Source: DASQEH01 sp963765725 (GTDB lineage Bacteria > Actinomycetota > Actinomycetes > Propionibacteriales > Nocardioidaceae). From it: a stretch of DNA of 64,000 bases. Below, one piece after another: positions 23,991 to 33,632 of the stretch. Location: contig CAVXXI010000001.1 of the NCBI GenBank assembly GCA_963765725.1, positions 1,054,001 to 1,118,000 on the forward strand, given 5' to 3'. The notes beneath the pieces are model-generated. The model ran no database searches. It had not been told where the DNA came from and worked only from the letters and a program-made list of their open reading frames with translations. Position 1 is the stretch's first letter. The number at the start of each line of letters is the position of its first letter. Made by a program: the position numbers and the translations under genes.

Positions 23991-26713
23991 AGTCGCGGAA
24001 GGGTCGGGTAGTCGATCTCGGCGGAGTAGGCGACCACGCCGCGGCGCATCGCGCGCACGGCCTCGCGTGACGGTCCTGCGCAAGCCGGGTCGGCCGGCCG
24101 CGACCGCGATCTGGTCGGCCAGGTCGAGGACCTGCTTGACCCACCGGACGAAGTCACCGGCAGCCAGGTCGACGTCGTCCAGCACGTCGTCGAGGTCGCG
24201 CCGCCGGCCCAGCGGTACGCGGCCCAGGCGAACCCGAGGTCGGGCTCGCGCAGGAAGCTCACCCGGTGGTCGCGCTCGACCGCGTCGAGCTCGGCTCCAG
24301 ATCGGGACCATCGCGCTCGAGCGTCTTGCGCACGTCGCCGCCGGGCACTCGCGGCGCGCTCGGCGTCGTCGGGTTGCGGGACTCGAACACCAGTGCCGAC
24401 AGCACCGCGGCGAGCGCCGGTGCCTCCGAGCCCGTCCCAGGTGCCCCGGCGCAGACACTCGGCAGCGACCAGGTCGAGCTCGCTGTAGAGCCGCGACAGC
24501 GAGGCGCCCGCCGGCGTCACCTTGTCGCCGTCCAGGTACTCGAGCTCCTCGAGCACCTCGCACACGCGGTCGAACTGCCGGGCGATCGTGTTGGTGCGCT
24601 GGTCGATCCGCCTGCGCAGCGTCTCGGTCTCGCGCTGCAGCTTGAGGTACCGCTCGGCCCACCGGGCGTGGTCCTCGCGGTTGCGGGCAGCCGTGGCACG
24701 GGTGGGCACGGATCGCCGCCCGGAGGCGCCGGATGGTCGGGTCGTCGTGCGGCCGGGCTGCGCGTCGCGGGTCGCACGCGTCGTCTGCAGGTCACGGGTG
24801 CGGTCCCGAAGCAGCGCGGCCAGGTCTCGTCGTTGCTGCGCGTTGCGGGCGTTGAACGTCTTGGCGACCCGCATCCGCGTCAACGGCTGCGACCGGCGTC
24901 GGGAAGTCGACCAGTGACAGCCGCCGCGCCTGCCGGTCGGCCGTCAGGACAAGCGGGCCGGGGCCCGTCGCGTCCCGAGCGCACCCCGGGGTCGAGGACG
25001 AGCGCGAGCCCGGCCCAACGCCCGGCCGGGACGTCGATGACGTCGCCGACTCGCAGCCGGTCGAGGGAGGTCCAGCAGCCGCCTCGCGCCGGTCGCTGCG
25101 GTGACGCTTGCGACAGGCGCGGCCTCTCGGTCGGACAGTGGCGCGGCGGAGCTCGGCGTACTCCATGAAGTCGCCACGGTCGCAGGTGATCGTTCGTCGG
25201 CGTAGCCCGTCGAGCGCCTCCTCGGCCTTGCGAACCTGGCGGGCCAGTCCGACGACGGCGCGGTCGGCCTGGAACTGCGCGAACGACGACTCGAGCAGCT
25301 CCCGTGCCGTGTCCTTGCCGAACTGGTGCACCAGGTTGACCGCCATGTTGTACGAAGGCCGAAACGACGACCGCAAGGGGTACGTACGAGTCGACGCGAG
25401 TCCCGCGACGGCCGTCGGGTCGAAGTCCGGCGCCCACAGCACCACCGCGTGACCCTCCACGTCGATGCCACGACGGCCGGCCCGGCCGGTCAGCTGCGTG
25501 TACTCCCCCGGGGTCACGTCGGCGTGCGTCTCGCCGTTCCACTTGGACAGCCTGTCGATGACCACCGAGCGGGCGGGCATGTTGATGCCGAGGGCGAGGG
25601 TCTCCGTCGCGAAGACCACCTTCACCAGGCCACGGGAGAACAACTCTTCGACGCACTCCTTGAAGATCGGCAGCATGCCGGCATGGTGCGACGAGATGCC
25701 ACGGGTCAGCGCCTCGAGCCAGTCCGGATACCCGAGGACGTCGAGATCGGCTGCCGGAAGAACCGAGGTCCGGGCCTCGACGAACGCCGAGGATCTCGCG
25801 CACGCTCGGCCGGGGTCGTCAGCCGCAGGTTGGCATACAGGCACTGCTGGACCGCCGCGTCGCACCCCTTGCGGCTGAAGATGAACATGATCGCGGGCAG
25901 CAGACCCTCGGCGTCGAGGCGCTCGACCACGTCGGTCCGGCTGGGGACGAGCGCCCGCCCGCTCGGCCGGCGGTACGTGCCGCGCTTGCTGCGGTGGTCC
26001 CGGGTCCGCGAGGAGCGCCAGTCGTCTCGGGCGACCTGCGTAAGGCGTGGGTTCACGACCGTCGGTCCGCCCCCACGGTCGGAGTCGGCGTCGGAGAACA
26101 GGTCGTACAGCCGCGACCCCACCATGACATGCTGGAAGAGGGGCACCGGCCGTCGCTCCTCGACCACGATGTCGTTGCTGCCGCGGACGGTGGCCAGCCA
26201 GTCCCCGAACTCCTCGGCGTTGGACACGGTCGCCGACAGCGACACCACCGCCACGGACTCCGGCAGGTGGATGATGACCTCCTCCCACACGGCGCCGCGC
26301 GAGCGGTCGGCGAGGTAGTGCACCTCGTCCATGACCACGAACTGCAGGCCGCTCAGCGTGGTCGAGCCGGCGTACAGCATGTTGCGCAGGACCTCGGTGG
26401 TCATCACGACGATCGGTGCCTCGCCGTTGATCGTGTTGTCCCCGGTGAGCAGCCCGACACGCTCGGGGCCGTACCGGGCGGTCAGGTCGGCGAACTTCTG
26501 GTTGGACAGGGCCTTGATGGGTGTGGTGTAGAAGCACTTGCCGCCGTGCTCCAGCGCGAGGTGGACGGCGAACTCCCCGACCAGCGTCTTGCCGGAGCCG
26601 GTGGGGGCGGCGACCAGGACACCGTGGCCGCGCTCGAGGGAGTCGCAGGCCCGACGCTGGAAGTCGTCGAGGGTGAAGTCGTAGAGGCGGGCGAAGTCGT
26701 CGAGGGTCGTCAT
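23991..26713 (-). pseudogene. HelY-type DEAD/DEAH (Ski2-like) RNA helicase, frameshifted in the C-terminal two thirds
   Basis: The N-terminal 300 residues are intact from the ATG at 26713: LDDFQRRACDSLERGHGVLV, Walker A APTGSGKTLVGE, KALSNQKF, the box MDEVHYLADRSRG and SATVSNAEEFGDW. From about 25,800 leftward single-base indels repeatedly change frame, but helicase motifs continue in pieces (ISSHHAGMLPIFKECVEELF, ALGINMPARSVV, QLTGRAGRRGID) and it ends around AMRRGVVAYSAEIDYPTLP. The exact stop is unclear, so the left end is approximate. It resembles mycobacterial HelY (about 900 aa). Sequence error is the likeliest cause because motifs on both sides of each break are conserved. Confidence 0.85.
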
Positions 26714-26793
26714 CGGCTAGGCGCACCTGACCGGTGTCTGCTCACTCAGGCGAGACTACTGCCCAGCACTGGAGGACCCCGGCTGACACGGTC

Positions 26794-27204
26794 TCACAGC
26801 GCGATCGACACGCTGAAGGTGCCGGGCCCGGCCGCGACCGAACGCGCGACGCGGCGCACCGTCTCGCAGACCAGGTTGGCGTCGAAGCGTCGACCGGGGA
26901 CCCCGGCGCAGAGCCTGCCGTCGGCGTCGAGCAGCACGACCTCGCCGTACTGCCACGCCTGGTGGGCGCTGCGCCGCTCCCGCTCGGGGCAGACCGGCAC
27001 GGGGTATGCGGCGTCCACGGCCAGCAGGTCGAGGTCCTGGCGGCGTCCGTCGCGCGCGACCAGCACCCCGGTGACGTGCGGAGCGGTCTCGAGCGCGGAC
27101 GTCGCGTGCCAGCTGACGGGCTGGGTCCCGAGCCACTCCGGCAGGTCGAAGGCGTCGACGACCTCGACGCGCGCGGACCGCCCGGTGAGGTGGGGCGGAG
27201 TCAG
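26794..27204 (-). CDS. Conserved hypothetical protein between helY and tatA
   Basis: A soluble protein of about 136 aa with conserved-looking stretches RSARVEVVDAFDLPEWLG, LLAVDAAYPVPV and RRFDANLVCETVRRVAR. I know of no function. The coding frame extends upstream to the tatA stop without any ATG, GTG or TTG; CTG at 27204, overlapping the tatA TGA (CTGA), would be the start if the whole stretch is translated. The next usable start is GTG at 27066, which would give only 90 aa and discard well-formed sequence. It occupies the place where tatC is usually found. Confidence 0.5.
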   Translation of the reverse strand: MTPPHLTGRSARVEVVDAFDLPEWLGTQPVSWHATSALETAPHVTGVLVARDGRRQDLDLLAVDAAYPVPVCPERERRSAHQAWQYGEVVLLDADGRLCAGVPGRRFDANLVCETVRRVARSVAAGPGTFSVSIAL

Positions 27205-27509
27205 CGATCCATCTCGGTGTGCGTGGGCGGCAACGGCTCGGCCGGGGTGACGATCTGTGCCTCAGGTGTGGGCGGCTGCACGACCGGTTGCTGGGTGATC
27301 TGCACCGGCGGCACCGCGGTGGCCGCCGTGGCGCCAGTGCTCGTCGGCTTGACGTCGTCGTCGTCGTCCATCAGGCCCTTGGTCTCCGCCTTGAAGATCC
27401 GAAGCGCACGCCCGGTGCCACGGGCCATGTCGGGAAGCTTCTTCGCACCGAACAGCAGCATCAGAACAAAAAGGATGATGATGAGCTCTGGCCAGCCAAT
27501 GTCCGGCAT
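27201..27509 (-). CDS. tatA: Sec-independent protein translocase subunit TatA
   Basis: A 102-aa Tat-pathway protein that forms the pore-like assembly moving folded proteins across the membrane. One N-terminal membrane helix (residues about 7-22, ELIIILFVLMLLF) is followed by the G-A-K-K-L-P-D-M hinge and an amphipathic helix (RGTGRALRIFKAETKG), then a low-complexity Pro/Thr-rich tail. It is downstream of pafC in the same direction (65 nt). TatC, its usual neighbour and essential partner, is not in the window. Confidence 0.93.
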   Translation of the reverse strand: MPDIGWPELIIILFVLMLLFGAKKLPDMARGTGRALRIFKAETKGLMDDDDDVKPTSTGATAATAVPPVQITQQPVVQPPTPEAQIVTPAEPLPPTHTEMDR

Positions 27510-27574
27510 AGGAATCCCTCTTCGTAGGCGGGTGGTGCGTACCTTTCTTATCGTACGCCGTGAGATGCAGAGCG

Positions 27575-28561
27575 TCAGCGCGACGCGGTTAGCCCGACCT
27601 CGTACAGCGCCAGGGCGTCGTTGGCCCGGCGGCGTACCCGGTCCACCATGGACCGCGGCTCCCGCAGCGTCGCGGCGCCACCGAGTCGCAGCACGAGACG
27701 CTCGAGCCAGCCCTCGGAGCTGTAGCGCAGTCCGATGCGCAACGACCCGTCGCCGGTTTCGTGCCGGCTCTCGACCGGGTAGTAGTCGGCGACCCAGCGA
27801 GCGGCGGGTTGCAGGTCTATCACGGCGAGAGGATCGTCGGGGTCCGGCTGGAAGACGCCACGGGAGAGGTCAGTGCGCCGCGCGTCGTGCGGAGGATCGG
27901 CCCGGGTGTCGAGGACCGTGAGCTCGAGCATCCGGTCGAGGCGGAACATCCGGACCTCCTCGGCGCGCCGGCACCAGGCCTCCAGGTACGCCTGCCCCTC
28001 GGAGAACACCAGCCGCATCGGGTCGATGACGCGGTAGGTCGTCTCGTCGCGGCCGGGCACGTAGTACGTCAGCTGGAGCTGGCGCCCCTCACGCAGGGCG
28101 GTGTCGACCCGCTGCCTGATCAGGGGGTCGACCGCAGTGATGTGGACGTCGACGGCCGCGGCCGTGTCCGCGACGTCACCTGCGGCCGCCTCCAGCTTCT
28201 CGAGTGCCCGGTCGACCGCATCCCGGTCTCCGGGACCGCCGACCTCGCGCAGCGCCCGCAGCGCGACGATCAGCGCCAGGGCCTCGTGCGGTGCGAGCCG
28301 GAGCGGCCGGGTGAGGTAGTCGGCGTTCGTCAGCTTGACCGTCCGCTCCCCGTCGAGGGCGTCCATGTCGATGTCGATCATGTCGCCCGTCACCGAGTCC
28401 GGCAGACCGCAGAACCAGAGCACCTTCAGATCCTTGACGATCTGGGCCGGCGCGACGCCGAAGTCGCGGGCGACCTCGTCGACCGCTATGCCGTCCCTGG
28501 CCCGGAGGTACGGGACGAGCGCCAGCATCCGGGCGACCTGGTCCTGGGCGTTGGCGCTCAC
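27575..28561 (-). CDS. pafC: WYL-domain transcriptional regulator PafC
   Basis: A 328-aa partner of PafB. An N-terminal helix-turn-helix (about residues 8-65, VARDFGVAPAQIVKDLKVLW) is followed by a WYL domain in the middle (about 140-240) and a C-terminal extension. With PafB it activates LexA-independent DNA-damage genes in actinobacteria, probably by sensing single-stranded DNA through the WYL domain. The ATG at 28561 overlaps the pafB stop (ATGA), consistent with a heterodimer. Confidence 0.93.
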   Translation of the reverse strand: MSANAQDQVARMLALVPYLRARDGIAVDEVARDFGVAPAQIVKDLKVLWFCGLPDSVTGDMIDIDMDALDGERTVKLTNADYLTRPLRLAPHEALALIVALRALREVGGPGDRDAVDRALEKLEAAAGDVADTAAAVDVHITAVDPLIRQRVDTALREGRQLQLTYYVPGRDETTYRVIDPMRLVFSEGQAYLEAWCRRAEEVRMFRLDRMLELTVLDTRADPPHDARRTDLSRGVFQPDPDDPLAVIDLQPAARWVADYYPVESRHETGDGSLRIGLRYSSEGWLERLVLRLGGAATLREPRSMVDRVRRRANDALALYEVGLTASR

Positions 28562-29520
28562 GGCGCCGCTCCCGCGAGCGCCGACAGCTGACGGACGACC
28601 GACTCGCGGACCTCCGGCGGAGCCACGACAACGACGTCGGGTCCGTAGGAGAGCAGCTCGTCGGCCAGCGTCTGACCGCTGGCGTACGCCAGCTCGAGCT
28701 CGGTCCAGCCGCCGTCGACCGGTCGGCTCCGGGAGGCGCGGCGCCGCAGCGGCGCCGCCGTCCCGGCGCGGACGCGGACCGTGGCGGACTCACGCGGCCG
28801 CGGCGGCGCGAGGGACTCAGCCAGGCGTCGCAGCTGCAGGTCGGGCGGCGGTGCGTAGCTGTCGGGCGGCCCGATGAACGTCACGTCGCCGACGATCCTC
28901 GACAGCCGGAACATCCGCTCGGCGTCACGGTCGCGGTCGTGGCCCACGACGTACCAGTGGCCGTGCCAGGACACGATTCCCCAGGGTTCGAGGTGACGGG
29001 TGACCGCCTCACCGCGACCCGGGCGCTGGTGGGGGAACTCGATCGGCCGCCGGGTGGTCACCGCCTCGAACACGGGGTCGAACGCCGGCTCGTCGGTGGC
29101 CAATTGGGGCTCGATGATGGACAGCGCCGACTCGTCGACGTCGACGCCGCCGGCTCGCAGCTTGCGCAGGCCCTGGGTTGTCGCCGTCGCCAGGCTCGCG
29201 TGCTGCCAGACCCGAGCCGCCAGCCCCACGACGGCCGCTTCGTCGGCCTCCAGGCTGATCTCGGGCAGCTCGAACCGGTCGCGCCGGATTCGGTAGCCGA
29301 CCTCGTCCTCGAAGCCCTTCTCGATCGCGCCGACCTCGATCGGGATGCCGAGGATCCGCAGCTCCTCCTTGTCACGGTCGAACATCCGGTCGAAGGCGTC
29401 GTCGCTGAGATCGCGGTAGCCCTCGACGGCGGACCTGATCCGGTCCTTGCTGATGAAGTGACGGGTGACGAGCAGGCAGATGGTGAGGTTCATCAACCGC
29501 TCGGATTTCTTCGCCGTCAT
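28558..29520 (-). CDS. pafB: WYL-domain transcriptional regulator PafB
   Basis: A 320-aa regulator with an N-terminal winged helix (SERLMNLTICLLVTRHFISK, residues about 5-24, then RDLSDDAFDRMFDRDKEELR) and a WYL domain from about residue 140 (IVSWHGHWYVVGHDRDRDAE). It works with PafC in the mycobacterial-type DNA-damage response. Despite its name it is not a Pup ligase component. It is encoded 3 nt after the FKBP gene stop and overlaps pafC by 4 nt. Confidence 0.93.
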   Translation of the reverse strand: MTAKKSERLMNLTICLLVTRHFISKDRIRSAVEGYRDLSDDAFDRMFDRDKEELRILGIPIEVGAIEKGFEDEVGYRIRRDRFELPEISLEADEAAVVGLAARVWQHASLATATTQGLRKLRAGGVDVDESALSIIEPQLATDEPAFDPVFEAVTTRRPIEFPHQRPGRGEAVTRHLEPWGIVSWHGHWYVVGHDRDRDAERMFRLSRIVGDVTFIGPPDSYAPPPDLQLRRLAESLAPPRPRESATVRVRAGTAAPLRRRASRSRPVDGGWTELELAYASGQTLADELLSYGPDVVVVAPPEVRESVVRQLSALAGAAP

Positions 29521-29523
29521 GGG

Positions 29524-30459
29524 TCAGCTGGCGGAGACGATGTCGACGGCGAAGATGAGGTCGGCGTTGGGCGGGATGTTCTTGCCACTACCCGCGGCGC
29601 CGTACCCGAGCGCGCTCGGGATGGTCAGGATCACCCGCGACCCCACCTTCTGCCCCACGAGCCCTTGGTCCCAGCCGGGGATGACATGGCCGGTCCCGAT
29701 CGGGAACGACACCGGTGCCTTCCGCGACCAGGACTCGTCGAAGACCTTGCCGTCGGGGTAGATCTGCCCGACGTACTCGACGGTCACCGTCTGACCGGAC
29801 GTCACGGTGGCCCCGTGACCCTGGCGCAGTACGTAGACACCGAGCTTCGACACGTGCGGTGGTGTGTTGGCCTTGGCGACGAACTTCTCCGGCTGGTTCT
29901 TCTTGTTCAGCACCAGCGTCGGCACGTCGCGGCGCGGGATCGCGACCGGGTTGGTGACCTTGCGGACGTCGACGACGAAGATCAGGCTGTCCCCCTTCTG
30001 GATGGTGGTGCCGTTGCCGACGGGGTCGTAGCCGTCCTTGGAGGTGACGCCGATCAGCACCCGGTCACCGGCGTGCGCGCCCTTCAGCCCCATCCCGAAG
30101 CCGCGGATGACCGAGCTGACCGTGAAGGTGGCCGGCTTGTCTGTACTCACGCTCTTCCAGCTGCTGTCGAACTGCGTGCCGTCGCTGGCGTTGTAGGCGA
30201 CGTACCCTACGGTGACGAGCGAGTCCGACTCGACCGCGTCACCGGTACCGGGGCCCTTGTCGACGACCGTGGACGTCGTCTTCGCGAACCGCACCGGCGC
30301 CTTGAACTTGACCGTCGGCTTCTGCGTCAAAGGACCGGAGACCGTGATGTCCTTGAGAGTGGCCAGCGGGGCCTGGACGCTCCCGCTCCCGCTCCCGCCG
30401 CCGCAGCCCGTCAGGGCGAACAGCAGTACCAGGATGAGCCCGGCTGCCGTACGACGCAC
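29524..30459 (-). CDS. Lipoprotein with tandem FKBP-type peptidyl-prolyl isomerase domains
   Basis: A 311-aa exported protein that would speed proline isomerisation of cell-surface proteins. The signal peptide (VRRTAAGLILVLLFALTGC) ends in the lipobox LTGC with Cys19 as lipid site. Two FKBP domains follow: about residues 70-165 (TVGYVAYNASDGTQFDSSW) and 215-311 (TVEYVGQIYPDGKVFDESW; GYGAAGSGKNIPPNADLIFA). The second is more canonical. GGGAG lies 7 nt before the GTG at 30459; the longer open frame overlaps pafA and is a shadow. It sits between pafA and pafB. Confidence 0.92.
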   Translation of the reverse strand: MRRTAAGLILVLLFALTGCGGGSGSGSVQAPLATLKDITVSGPLTQKPTVKFKAPVRFAKTTSTVVDKGPGTGDAVESDSLVTVGYVAYNASDGTQFDSSWKSVSTDKPATFTVSSVIRGFGMGLKGAHAGDRVLIGVTSKDGYDPVGNGTTIQKGDSLIFVVDVRKVTNPVAIPRRDVPTLVLNKKNQPEKFVAKANTPPHVSKLGVYVLRQGHGATVTSGQTVTVEYVGQIYPDGKVFDESWSRKAPVSFPIGTGHVIPGWDQGLVGQKVGSRVILTIPSALGYGAAGSGKNIPPNADLIFAVDIVSAS

Positions 30460-30512
30460 GCTGCAACTCCCTCGACGACGCTTCCAATTGGCACGAACGG
30501 ACAAGCCTAACC

Positions 30513-31874
30513 TCACATCGAGTCGATGAGCCTCTCGACGCGTTCGTCGTGGGAGCGGAAGGGGTCCTTGCACAAAACGGTCCGCTGGGCCTGGTCGTTG
30601 AGCTTCAGATGCACCCAGTCGACGGTGAAGTCACGCCGGCGCTCCTGCGCGCGGCGGATGAACTCTCCCCGCAGCCGGGCCCGCGTCGTCTGCGGCGGCA
30701 CGGACTTCGCCTCGAAGATCGCGAGGTCGCTGGTCACCCTCGCCACGGCTCCGCGACTCTCGAGCAGGTAGTACAGGCCGCGGGTACGGCGGATGTCGTG
30801 GTAGGCGAGGTCGAGCTGAGCCACCCGGGCGGAGGTGAGACCGAGCCCGTGCTGGGCCCGGTAGCGCTCGATCAGCCGGTACTTGATCACCCAGTCGATC
30901 TCGCGTTCGACCAGGCTCAGGTCCTCGGACTCGACGGCCTTCAGACCGCGCTCCCACAGGTCGAGGGCGGCGTCGACCAGCGGGGTGTGCAGCTCGCGCC
31001 GGTCGACGAAGTCGCGCGCCTTCGTGAGGTACTCCGCCTGGATGTCGAGCGCCGAGGCCTCCCGGCCGTTGGCCAGCCGGATCTTGCGTCGCCCGGTCAT
31101 GTCGTGGGAGATCTCCCGGATGGCCCGGATCGGGTTCTCCATCGTCATGTCGCGCATGACCACGCCCGCCTCGATCATGCGCAGTACCAGGTCGGTGCTC
31201 GCCACCTTGAGCATCGTCGTGGTCTCGCTCATGTTGGAGTCCCCGACGATGACGTGCAGGCGACGGAAGCGCTCGGCGTCGGCGTGTGGCTCGTCGCGGG
31301 TGTTGATGATCGGCCGGGACCGGGTGGTCGCGCTCGACACGCCCTCCCAGATGTGCTCGGCGCGCTGGCTGACCGAGTAGATGGCACCGCGCGGCGTCTG
31401 GAGCACCTTGCCCGCGCCGCACACGATCTGCCGGCTGACCAGGAACGGGATGAGCACGTCGGCCAGCCGGCCGAATTCACCGTGCCGCCCTACCAGGTAG
31501 TTCTCGTGGCAGCCGTAGGAGTTTCCGGCGGAGTCGGTGTTGTTCTTGAACAGGTAGACGTCGCCGGCGATGCCCTCCTCACGGAGCCTGCGCTCGGCGT
31601 CGACGAGCAGCCCCTCGAGCACCCGCTCGCCGGCCTTGTCGTGGGTTACCAGGTCGACGACGTCGTCACACTCCGGCGTGGCGTACTCGGGGTGGCTGCC
31701 GACGTCGAGGTACAGCCGGGCGCCGTTGCGGAGGAACACGTTGCTGGAACGGCCCCACGACACGACCCGCCGGAACAGGTAGCGCGCGACCTCGTCGGGC
31801 GAGAGCCTGCGGGCACCCTTGAACGTGCAGGTGACGCCGTACTCGTTCTCGATCCCGAAGATCCGTCGGTCCAC
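30513..31874 (-). CDS. pafA: Pup-protein ligase PafA
   Basis: A 453-aa glutamine-synthetase-like ligase that links the C-terminal Glu of Pup to substrate lysines with ATP. Family marks include the N-terminal MDRRIFGIENEYGVTCTF with the nucleotide- and metal-binding Glu, HPEYATPECDDVVDLVTHDK, NNTDSAGNSYGCHENYLVGR and INTRDEPHADAERFRRLHVI. Length is normal (about 452 aa). It follows prcA after 43 nt, completing the conjugation arm of the Pup-proteasome system. Confidence 0.97.
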   Translation of the reverse strand: MDRRIFGIENEYGVTCTFKGARRLSPDEVARYLFRRVVSWGRSSNVFLRNGARLYLDVGSHPEYATPECDDVVDLVTHDKAGERVLEGLLVDAERRLREEGIAGDVYLFKNNTDSAGNSYGCHENYLVGRHGEFGRLADVLIPFLVSRQIVCGAGKVLQTPRGAIYSVSQRAEHIWEGVSSATTRSRPIINTRDEPHADAERFRRLHVIVGDSNMSETTTMLKVASTDLVLRMIEAGVVMRDMTMENPIRAIREISHDMTGRRKIRLANGREASALDIQAEYLTKARDFVDRRELHTPLVDAALDLWERGLKAVESEDLSLVEREIDWVIKYRLIERYRAQHGLGLTSARVAQLDLAYHDIRRTRGLYYLLESRGAVARVTSDLAIFEAKSVPPQTTRARLRGEFIRRAQERRRDFTVDWVHLKLNDQAQRTVLCKDPFRSHDERVERLIDSM

Positions 31875-31917
31875 GGTGTCAGCCTAGGTCACAGCGGCGT
31901 CAAAGCCGATGGGGTCG

Positions 31918-32775
31918 TCAGCCCTGTCGCGCATCGTCGGGGTCATCGGGCAGCTCACCAAGGACGTCGTCCTCCACAGCGGCGGCCGGAGTCGCCTCGT
32001 CCGCTTCGGCCGTCCCGCCTGCCGGAGCCGCCGCGTCGTCCGCCGGCGCGCCCGGGTCGGGCTGGGACGCCGTCGGCATGGCCTGCTCGAACAGCGCCTC
32101 CAGCCGCTCCCCGGCGATCCGCCGGAACTTCCGGGGCTGGGTACGGGTCCGGTCGAGGAGGGCGACCTCGAGCCGGTCGACCGTGAGGGTACGGGGCTGT
32201 ACGTCGTCGTGGCCGAGCGCCGCGACGGCGACGTGCAGGGCGCGGACGAGGTCGAGGCCGTCGGCGTAGTGGCCCGCGAGGTAGCCGCTGACCTGCTCCG
32301 CGAGGCCCCCCATGACGGCGTAGCCGTGCTCGTCGGCGACCGATCCGTCGTAGGTGAGCCGGTAGATCTGGTCGGCGTCGACGGTGTCGCCCACCTCGGC
32401 CACAAAGATCTCGACCTCGTAGGGCTTCTCGCCGCCGGAGGAGAAGATCGTCCCCAACGTCTGCGCGTAGGCATTGGCGAGCCCGCGACCGGTGACGTCG
32501 CGCCGGTCGTAGGAGTAGCCGCGCATGTCGGCGAGCCGCACGCCGGCGATACGCAGGTTCTCGAACTCGTTGTAGCGGCCGACAGCGGCGAACGCGAGGC
32601 GGTCGTAGATCTCGGAGATCTTGTGCAGCGCCTGGGACTGGTTCTCGGCGACGAACAAGATGCCGTCGGCGAACTGGATGACCACGACGGAACGGCCTCG
32701 GGCGATCCCTTTCCGGGCGAAGTCCGCCCGGTCCTTCATCAGTTGCTCGGGAGAGACGTAGAACGGCATCGACAT
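31918..32775 (-). CDS. prcA: Proteasome alpha subunit
   Basis: A 285-aa outer-ring subunit of the 20S proteasome. It starts MSMPFYVSPEQLMKDRADFA, the helix H0 region that forms the gate, and contains RSVVVIQFADGILFVAEN and KISEIYDRLAFAAVGRYNEF. Alpha subunits keep no N-terminal Thr nucleophile. The last 50 residues are an acidic Ala/Pro/Asp-rich tail, as in other actinobacteria. The gene starts 17 nt after the prcB stop. Confidence 0.97.
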   Translation of the reverse strand: MSMPFYVSPEQLMKDRADFARKGIARGRSVVVIQFADGILFVAENQSQALHKISEIYDRLAFAAVGRYNEFENLRIAGVRLADMRGYSYDRRDVTGRGLANAYAQTLGTIFSSGGEKPYEVEIFVAEVGDTVDADQIYRLTYDGSVADEHGYAVMGGLAEQVSGYLAGHYADGLDLVRALHVAVAALGHDDVQPRTLTVDRLEVALLDRTRTQPRKFRRIAGERLEALFEQAMPTASQPDPGAPADDAAAPAGGTAEADEATPAAAVEDDVLGELPDDPDDARQG

Positions 32776-32792
32776 GGGGGTGGCCTCTCGAC

Positions 32793-33632
32793 TCAGATCA
32801 GCGGGGCAGGAGGACCGTCCGGGCGCTGCATCCGGGCGTCGACGACCTCGTCGGCGATGGCCGCGACCTCGGCGTCGGGCAACCGGGTGTACCCGTCCGA
32901 CGTCACCACCGCCACGACCGGGAAGATCCGGCGCGTCATGTCGGGACCGCCGGTGGCGGAGTCGTCGTCGGCAGCGTCGTACAGGGCCTGGATCGTCGCC
33001 ATGGCGCACTCACGGCCGGTGAAGTCGGGGCGGTAGAGCTTCTTCAGGGACCCGCGGGCGAAGAGCGACCCGGAGCCGACGGAGTGGAAGGACTGCTCTT
33101 CGTAGCGCCCGCCGGTCACGTCGTAGGAGAAGATCCGGCCCGCACCGGTATGCAGGTCGTAGCCCGCGAAGAGGGGGACGACGGCCAGGCCCTGCATCGC
33201 CATGCCGAGGTTGGACCGGATGAGCGCCGCCAGCCGGTTGGCCTTGCCGTCGAGCGACAGCGGCATTCCTTCGATCTTCTCGTAGTGCTCGAGCTCCACC
33301 TGGAACAGCCGGACGAGCTCGATGGAGAGACCGGCCGCACCGGCGATCCCTACGCAGGAGAACTCCTCGGCGGGGAAGACCTTCTCGATGTCACGCTGGG
33401 CGATGACGTTACCCATCGTGGCCCGCCGGTCGCCGGCCATCACGACACCGCCGCTGAAGGTGGCCGCCACGATCGTCGTCCCGTGCGGTGCCTCGAGCGG
33501 CGCTGGGCCGCTGGGCACGTTACGCCGGCCGGGGAGCAGGCCCGGGGAGTGCTCGGCGAGGAAGTCTGTGAACGATGAGTTTCCGGGTGTCATGTAGGCC
33601 GCCGGGAGCCGGGACTGCGGCGACGACGTCAC
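32793..33632 (-). CDS. prcB: Proteasome beta subunit
   Basis: A 279-aa catalytic subunit of the 20S proteasome. A propeptide of 51 residues ends in EAPHG; cleavage exposes Thr52 of TTIVAATFSGGVVMAGDRRA as the nucleophile. The catalytic Asp and Lys regions (AGDRRATMGN, DIEKVF) are present. The GTG at 33632 overlaps the pup stop (GTGA), so the in-frame extension through pup is a shadow. Together with PrcA it forms the barrel fed by ARC. Confidence 0.97.
   Translation of the reverse strand: MTSSPQSRLPAAYMTPGNSSFTDFLAEHSPGLLPGRRNVPSGPAPLEAPHGTTIVAATFSGGVVMAGDRRATMGNVIAQRDIEKVFPAEEFSCVGIAGAAGLSIELVRLFQVELEHYEKIEGMPLSLDGKANRLAALIRSNLGMAMQGLAVVPLFAGYDLHTGAGRIFSYDVTGGRYEEQSFHSVGSGSLFARGSLKKLYRPDFTGRECAMATIQALYDAADDDSATGGPDMTRRIFPVVAVVTSDGYTRLPDAEVAAIADEVVDARMQRPDGPPAPLI

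Noticed and set aside
21230..25810. Programmed frameshifting in the helicase and exonuclease
   Set aside because: The indels are too many, have no common slippery sequence and go in both directions.
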